64,000 bases of DNA from Tetradesmus obliquus (lineage: Eukaryota; Chlorophyta; Chlorophyceae; Sphaeropleales; Scenedesmaceae). Location of the stretch: assembly GCA_030272155.1 (NCBI GenBank), contig CP126202.1, forward strand, positions 2,728,001 to 2,792,000, written 5' to 3'. Shown here in pieces: positions 58,001 to 64,000 of this stretch. A program made the position numbers and the translations under genes. Position 1 is the first letter of the stretch; every line of letters starts with the position of its first letter. The notes beneath the pieces were generated by a model that was not told the DNA's origin, did not search any database, and saw nothing but the letters and a program-made list of their open reading frames with translations.

Positions 58001-61000
58001 TACGTTGCAGGCTGGTCAACACGCTCATAGGATCAGTAACGGTTCTGCACAAACCCCGACATGCCGGGCATGTGGTGGCAAACACGCTGGAGTTCTACCA
58101 CAAAACAGGTGGGGTGAACACCTACTACTGCTGTCACCGGCACAGTTCAAATATGCCTTAGGTTTTTTGACCAGCTGGGGCAGCTGGTGGCTAACACGCT
58201 GGAGATCTACCACAAAACAGGTGGGTTTGCAGCAGCTGACGTACGTTGCAGGTCTTTGCACAATGTTTTATCTTAGTAATGGTATTATACGTGTGGCTCG
58301 TATGTTGACCAGCTGGGGCAGCTGGTGGCAAACACACTGGAGATTTACCATAAAACAGGTGGGTACACAGCAGCTGGCATACATTGTAGGTTTTTTTGGC
58401 ACAAGGTTTCAGCTCATTAATGGCACTATATGAGTTTAGTTGACATGCCCAGCATGTATGTTGACCAGTTGGGGCAGCTGGTTGCAAACACACTGGAGAT
58501 AGACCACAAGACAGGTGGGTGCGCTGGAAGTTACTGCAAGTAGCTTTTACATTTCAGACCTACCTGTTTAGTTTTGGACGGTGCAAGTGCAGCGCATCAT
58601 GCAAGTGGAGGAGCTCTTTAAACCAGAGCTCTGCACTCATTCACGTTGCACCCTGCGTATCATCACACAGCAACAGCTACGCGTGCGTCACACATCCCCG
58701 TCCCTCCAACCTTTTGCATCGCCGTATGATACCCAACTACCTACATGCGCACTGCCTGCAGGGAGCCTGGGAGGGGCGGAGCAGGCCGCTGCCATGGCAG
58801 CAGCAGCAGCCGAAGGCATGCTGTGCGTGCCTATTACGCCGGCTCAACTCCTATTCATGTTGGCCATGCCATGTCCTCTTATACCATACTACCTACATGC
58901 TCATACAGCACCGCATGCGCCCCGCACTGCCTGCAGGGAGCCTGGGAGGGGCTGAGCAGGCCGCTGCCATGGCAGCAGCAGCAGCCGAGGGCATGCCTGC
59001 ACCGCTGCGTCCCACCAAGGAGCTGTACCAGGAGAAGAGCCTGAACCTGGCTGATGCCTGGGCACGCGTGTACCTGGCCCGCGGCTGCGGCGCAGTCGTG
59101 CACTCCCGTGTCGGTGAGTGGTAGGACTGTACTGTACATTTTGGTCAGTTTGATTGGCATCTGCACTGTTTGTAAGGCAGCGAGAGATGTTGTTTGTGTT
59201 GGCGTCGGTCAGTGTGCTGTTGTAGCTCTTCTCCAAGGCGGGGAACCAAGGAGCTGTACCAGGAGAAAGCATCAACTTGGCTGATGCCTGGGCACGCGTG
59301 TACCTGGCCCGCGGCTGCGGCGCAGTCGTGCACTCCCGCGTTGGTAGGTGCATTATGCAGGATTGCACATGTGTTCTGCGTGCAGGTGCACATGGGGCTG
59401 CAGGTGCGTCATTCGTGGTGCAGCGCTTGCGACAGAGCAAGGTGCGTCTATTTGTAGTTGCTGTGCTGTGCTTTTGTGCACCTGGGTTTTTCAGAGGCTA
59501 CCCAATAGATGCAAACCTCAATGTGCTGCTGCTGCTGCTGCTGCTGCAGGCAACAGCCGGCCCTTCTGGGAGATGCTGGTGCTGCTGGCCTGCTGCGACA
59601 AGTCGACCATTGTAGCGCTGGAGGCGATCAAAGGCCTGGCAGGTTTGTGCTTGGAGCTGTCTTGGAATGATGTGTGTGCTGTCAACACGCTAGAGTGCCG
59701 GCCCTGGAATCCTGCGCTGTTTGATGTGCACCGCGCTGCAGTTCGGGCTGCATGGCAAACTCGTCGACTGTGGCGTCTGCTTGCCTGCAGTAGGTAGGGC
59801 ATGCACTGCATTCCTCGGTGATTTGTCATTCTGGACGGTTGAATCTGTTCAAAGGGGCGGCAGCTTTTCCATGCATGCCTAATGCAGTGAACACCTCGCA
59901 GTGTACGGCATACACAAAGTATTACTCTTTCAACACCTGCGAACACTTCATGCCTGCGCACTGCTGCTGCCACTTGCAGGAGCACCCTTCCCAGCAGCAG
60001 CAAACATTGGATCCACCACCGCAGCCGCAACAAGTGGCAGCAGCAGCAGCAGCAGGCGGCCATTGCAGATGCCGGACGAGCACGTTGAAGCAGAAACACG
60101 CCTGCGCTATGCAATGGCATGGCAGCTGCTGGTGGCTCATGCAGATGATGATGCACCTGATCCTGCAGGCGGCGCTGCTGCTGCCACTGCAGCTGCAGCG
60201 CAGAGCGCAGCAGCAAACAAGCAGTTCACGATATCTCGGTGAGCAGCGCGTGCAAGTGTAGGTGTGCTGTTGCAGCGCTGCCTATGCCTGTTGTTGATTT
60301 GTTGTAGAGGATAGTTACATGTGGGTCCTCGCATTGGTGGCATTGGTGTTTTTCCTGCAAGCGGTCGTGTTAGCTGAGGCTTTTGCTGTTTTCATGCGCG
60401 AGGCTGCTGGTACACTTGCAGCAGCTTCTTTATCGTTCTGTCAACCCTATCCCAGCGCATCTTTCGTGCTGCTCCGACGCAACTGCCGGCTCACCTCAAT
60501 CGCTTCAATTCTTTTACTCCCGCTTTGCAGGACGCAGCGCAGCTTGCAAGAATCTGCATCGCTGCGGCGGCTGGCCTCGTCATTCTGCTGCAGGACATTC
60601 ACCAACTGGCAGTGCCACTCATCTGCTGTTGCCCCCTGTTTGCTCTCCTTTGCAGGACGCAGCGAAGCATGCAGGAATCCGCGTCGCTGCGGCGGCTGGC
60701 TTCACTAGGCACGGAAGCAGCTGGCAGGGCTGATGGCAGTGTTTCTCATCTGCATTTGCACCTGTTTGCTCCTGTTGCCGGTTTGCAGGACGCAGCGCAG
60801 CATGCAGGAGTCTGCATCGCTGCGGCGGCTGGCTTCACTGGGCACTGAAGCAGCCGGCAGGGCTGACGGCAGCGGGGCGGCAAGCAGCGGCTTGTTTGCC
60901 TCCATTGTGTCGCGGCTGCTGCTGTGCCTCAGCCAGATGAGCCATGCGGCCATTTGCAGGTGCGTGTGTCTGTGGTGCTGGGACAAGTAACAAATTATTA

Positions 61001-61997
61001 ACATCTGGTAACAAATTGGCCTCAGTCAGATGAGCCATGCGGCCATCTGCAGGTGCGTGTGTCTGTGGTGCTGGGACAAGTAACAAATTTGTAACATTTG
61101 GTTACAAATTGGCCTCAGCCATATGAGCCATGCAGCCATCTGCAGGTGTGTGCCGGAGTGATGGGGGCGGTGCGGGTTACAATTGGTCAGAAAGCATGGC
61201 TGCTGCTGCAGCTGTTGGCTCAGCAGTCCTGTTAGCAGTGGCTTGTTTGCCTCCATTGTGTCGCGGCTGCTGCTGTGCCTCTGCCAGATGAGCCATGCAG
61301 CCATCTGCAGGTGCGTGCTGGTGTAAGACAGGTGCCTTTGGTGTGGGTTAGTCAAGTTGGGTTGGGAAGGGTCGCTGCTGCTGCTGATTGCTCAGCAGCC
61401 CTGCCAGCAGCAGGTCATTGCCTTGAATGTTGTTGCTGGCGTCACTGGGCACTGAAGCAGCCGGCAGGGCTGATGGCAGCGGGGCACCCAGCAGTGGCCT
61501 GTTTGCCTCCATCGTATCGCGGCTGCTGCTGTGCCTCAGCCAGATGAGCCACGCAGCCATTTGCAGGTGAGTGCTAGTGTAAGACAGCTGCCTTTGGTGC
61601 GGGTTAGTCAAATTGGGTTAGGGAGGTCGCTGCTGCTGTTGTTCGCTCAACCGTCCTGCCAGCAGCGGGCTATTTGCCTCCATCTTGCTGCCTCTAGAGT
61701 GTCATTGTGGCTGCTGCTGTGCCTCAGTCAGATGAGCCACGCAGCCATCTGCAGGTGTGCGGATTTGTATAGTTATCCACGAGATGCCAGCAGTTCCGGG
61801 CAGGTGCATGCTGCTGTTCTGTGCTCAGCAATTCATGCGGTTGCAAGATACAGCAAGTAGCGGCAGAGCGCAGCCTGAAGTATGATGTGCTTGCTGCTCT
61901 GTCGGTGCAGCAACTTGGATTAGCTCTACGCTGCTACTCACCTTGCTTCCGACCCCTGCTGGTGATGCCGTGCTGCCCACCCCTGCCAATCTAACCC

Positions 61998-62061
<64 letters not shown>

Positions 62062-63937
62062 AGTGCCACGAGCGCTGTCGCAGTGCTGGCAGAGGCCCGT
62101 GCGCATGCGCTGGCCGGTGCACGCAGCGCTGCTGATCGCGCTGCTGTGCTTGGCGGGGAGGGCTGCCAGGAGCTTATGCAGCTGCTGCAGGAGCGCATGC
62201 TGGCGATTGCTTCAGACACAGGTGCGGGCTGTTTGTGTGGTTGCCTGAAAGTATACTGATGTCGAAGGTGGTGCGGCTGTGCTGGGTGGCGGGGGCTGAT
62301 GCAGCTGCTGCAGGAGCGCATGCTGGCGATTGCTTCGGACACAGGTGCGGGCTGTTTGTGTGGTTGCCTGCAAGTATAGCGCTGTCAAAACTCGTTTGTG
62401 CTGCTGTTGGTTGCCTGATGCTATTGTGGTGTGAAAGGTGGTGCTGCTGTGCTGGGCGGGAGGGGGCTGCCAGAGGCTGATGCAGCTGCTGCAGGAGCGC
62501 ATGCTGGCGATTGCTTCAGACACAGGTGCGGACTGTGTGTGGTTGCCTGGACGTATGGTGTTGCTCCTTGCACCACCTCAATGCAATCATGCCTTACAGC
62601 GGGGCAAGGCGCTGGAGGCGCTGCTGCTCCCTGCACTACCTAGACCCTGAAGATGCTCACTCGACTGCTGACATGCCGCACTTCTCCGTTTACACACATT
62701 GCCTTTCAATGCATCGCATTGCTGTGCTGCAACTGCAGGCTTTGCTGCGCGGCAGCGGGGCTAGGCGCTGGAGGCGCTGCTCCTTCCTGCAGCATCAGAT
62801 CATGTTGTACACGAACACAACTTCCTTCGACCTATGTTATCTCACTATGTTGTACCTTTTATGCCTCCTGCAGGCTTTGCTGCGCGGCAGCGGGGCAAAG
62901 CGCTGGAGGCGCTGCTGTGGTTCAGCAGCCTGCCCAGCGCCAGCAGGGGGCCGGGGCCGCTGACCAGCCCGCGCCAGATCCTGGCCTGGATGAGCACGGG
63001 TGAGTTTTGATTTGGTTTTGTGGTTTTGTTAGTACGGAGGGTGGGGCTGTACTCCCACCGGCTGACTGCAGAGTGACAGGCAGGCTCGGGTGGGTTCGGT
63101 GTTTTTATCTTGAACAAGTCTGACTGCGCAAGTGCTTGTGCTTGCCAATGTGCATGCATGTTGACCACATAACACTGTCGGTGTTGTTACAAATATCTTA
63201 TGTTAGGCAGTCATCTCACCATCGTGCATCACACTGAAGCAGAATGTACTTCTGCGGCTATCCTTTTGCAGGCGGCGGCACCGTCTCCCAGGCAGTGCGC
63301 GCCATCTTCGCCGACCCCTGGCCCGAAGATGTGCTGTCCTCCTTCCTTCATGCGCTGTCGCGGCGGCTGCTGTCAGCGCCCGCTGCTGCCTCTTACCTGC
63401 TGGCTTGCGCCTCTGCTGTGGCGAGCGCATGCCCCAGCAGGGTGCGGCAGGAGCAGCTGCACGCGATGTGGGATGTGTGCCTCAGGTAAGCCTAATACTT
63501 CACAATCATATGGCAGCCCTAACAGCACTGCTCGTGACCTATGCACATCGGTACCAGCTGCTGCATGGGCGTGCTGCGGCAAAGCCCAGGCATGCTGCCC
63601 TAGACTACAACTTGTGCTGCAACTATGTCCGCAGGGTCAATAATCTCTCGGTGAAGCTGGCAGGTCTGCAGGCAGCCCTGGCTGTGCTGGCAGCACACCC
63701 CACCATGATGGCCTGAAACATAGCATGCGGCGCGGCAATATTGACAAGCATGTTGTGCCTCGATCGCATATGTATGTGCAGGGCGAACAATCCTTCGGTG
63801 AAGCTGGCAGGTCTGCAAGCAGCTCTGGCAATCATGGCTGCACCCACACCCGCGATTGCAGCGCCACCCTCCGCAGCAGCGCCGGAAGTCAAGGCACTGG
63901 CGAGCAAGGAGGAGGCAGCAATGGTTTCGCTGGCAAG
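55013..63937 (+). CDS. Large alpha-helical (HEAT/ARM-like) protein, incomplete at right edge
   Basis: Exons: 55013-55166, 55670-55776, 56068-56182, 56510-56660, 56987-57053, 57236-57449, 57656-57824, 58937-59113, 59386-59403, 59550-59642, 59980-60238, 60789-60959, 62064-62221, 62874-62999, 63272-63485 and 63782-63937, then onward past 64000. All joins agree in phase except 57053 to 57236, where a small exon is missing from the model. More than 780 residues. Helical segments include LSRAEVLTFADCARAL, VISKIMVRLTLFGGLPPSIL, DRKLLRVVNYLVQLAAGEG, CARHALAVAALAARDM, YVDQLGQLVANTLEIYHKT, LNLADAWARVYLARGCGAVV, FWEMLVLLACCDKSTIVALE, LRYAMAWQLLVAHADD and ELMQLLQERMLAIASDTG. This is an alpha-solenoid, probably a scaffold in trafficking or transcription, but I cannot name the family. 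Ala/Ser-rich insertions (about residues 425-450 and 485-500) interrupt it. Nearly every intron holds partial copies of the flanking exon. Confidence 0.75.
56759..56960 (+). repeat. Two donor-side copies of exon 4 of the HEAT-like gene
   Basis: AAFRTLAALSRSSLSR with its GTG donor, ending in the real exon at 56660, recurs ending at about 56807 and 56954, with shared flanks (spacing about 147). Confidence 0.85.
57123..57165 (+). repeat. Acceptor-side copy of exon 6
   Basis: CTGCAG then codons resembling DPSDLTFVS, a copy of the start of exon 57236 (DPDDLTLVSHL), about 110 bases upstream. Confidence 0.65.
57765..58515 (+). repeat. Six tandem donor-side copies of exon 7
   Basis: The segment DMPSMYVDQLGQLVANTLEI + YHKT + GTGGG occurs in the real exon (donor at 57825) and again with donors near 57978, 58108, 58220, 58358 and 58515. 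Copies vary in length and keep the coding frame and donor. One copy has changed YHKT to DHKT. Confidence 0.9.
58755..58820 (+). repeat. Acceptor-side copy of exon 8
   Basis: CTGCAG then the GSLGGAEQAAAMAAAAAEGM codons, 180 bases upstream of the intact exon 58937-59113. Confidence 0.85.
59225..59343 (+). repeat. Donor-side copy of exon 8
   Basis: Copy of TKELYQEK...LADAWARVYLARGCGAVV with a donor (GTAGGT), downstream of the intact exon. A 4-base deletion near ELYQE shows it is not an intact duplicate. Confidence 0.85.
60525..60705 (+). repeat. Two acceptor-side copies of exon 12
   Basis: Each begins with TTTGCAG and encodes TQRS.QESASLRRLAS. They start near 60531 and 60656, upstream of the intact exon at 60789 (spacing about 125-133). 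Confidence 0.85.
61018..61760 (+). repeat. Five donor-side copies of exon 12
   Basis: LCLSQMSHAAICR plus GTG donors ending near 61050, 61145, 61308, 61566 and 61754, all downstream of the intact exon end at 60959. The fourth also carries the ADGSGAPSSGLFASIVSRLL part. Confidence 0.85.
61998..62063 (+). repeat. (CTG)n run ending at an acceptor
   Basis: About twenty CTG units with one TTG, merging into the CAG acceptor of exon 62064-62221. Confidence 0.9.
62275..62530 (+). repeat. Two donor-side copies of exon 13
   Basis: LMQLLQERMLAIASDTG with a GTGCGG donor recurs with donors near 62346 and 62526. The real donor is at 62222. Flanks (GCTGTTTGTGTGGTTGCCTG) are shared. Confidence 0.85.
62595..62795 (+). 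repeat. Two acceptor-side copies of exon 14
   Basis: Copies of the start of exon 62874-62999 (ARQRGKALEALL) near 62597-62640 and 62736-62790, both upstream of it. The second has the same CTGCAG acceptor. Confidence 0.8.
63634..63720 (+). pseudogene. Truncated copy of exon 16 with an in-frame stop
   Basis: After CCGCAG, reads NNLSVKLAGLQAALAVLAAH and then stops (TGA near 63717). The copy at 63782-63937 continues open. If the first copy were spliced in, the protein would end here, so it could be a poison exon. Confidence 0.65.
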
Positions 63938-64000
63938 GTAATCTTCTTTTTCTGTTATCTTTGTTCTCTAGTGCAACGTGCTGTTTGCCGGAATTGAAGG

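Noticed and set aside
59386-59441. Longer version of exon 9 in the HEAT-like gene (adds ASFVVQRLRQSK)
   Set aside because: The added residues look protein-like, but the donor at 59442 leaves phase 0, which breaks the next exon; the donor at 59404 closes. It could still be an isoform if another exon intervenes.
1-64000. Transposase, reverse transcriptase, viral or bacterial genes; tRNA or rRNA genes
   Set aside because: None could be recognised on reading; absence of tRNAs is not certain without a structure scan.

Overview
This is a piece of nuclear genome from a green alga (Chlorophyta; composition and gene content suggest Chlamydomonadales or Sphaeropleales). The evidence is short exons separated by GT-AG introns of about 100-500 bases with strong TGCAG acceptors, very abundant CAG/CTG triplet runs that read as poly-Q, poly-A or poly-S, plastid and mitochondrial type presequences, and eukaryote-only families (CLASP, RING-CH, CRAL-TRIO). 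There is no sign of operons or ribosome binding sites. I rebuilt genes by joining exons whose splice phases agree. Where phases do not close, I say so.

Layout: 1-4852 holds repeats and no recognised gene. 4853-12468 (minus) encodes a secreted, N-glycosylation-rich wall-type glycoprotein full of duplicated exon pieces. 13009-15577 (plus) is an organelle-targeted protein with a SAP-like motif. 17776-20725 and 21694-25302 (both minus) are two tandem CRAL-TRIO (Sec14-like) paralogues with the same six-exon plan. 26625-28555 (minus) is a small one-span membrane protein. 31611-33912 (minus) is a plastid PDZ protein. It is divergent from 34101-39591 (plus), a plastid protein joining an NTF2/SnoaL-like domain to a lipocalin-like domain. 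41018-43761 (minus) is a RING-CH membrane E3 ligase. 44370-45069 (minus) is an unknown short gene or a 3' extension of its neighbour. 45207-54452 (minus) is a 22-exon CLASP microtubule-associated protein. 55013 to beyond the right edge (plus) is a large alpha-helical, HEAT-like protein of unknown identity. Three pairs start head to head (12468/13009, 33912/34101, 54452/55013) and probably share promoter regions.

The most unusual property is structural. Almost every gene except CLASP has introns loaded with partial copies of its own neighbouring exon. Each copy is anchored on a splice site: copies carrying the acceptor side lie upstream of the intact exon and copies carrying the donor side lie downstream. 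They are spaced about 90-260 bases apart. Many introns also end in a sense-strand (CTG)n run that merges into the acceptor CAG, while exons carry sense-strand (CAG)n. A hairpin of about 230 bases at 29749-29980 looks like a small-RNA precursor or a MITE-like element.

The genes do not form one pathway. They are ordinary algal housekeeping and organelle genes side by side; the novelty lies in how their introns and exons are evolving.
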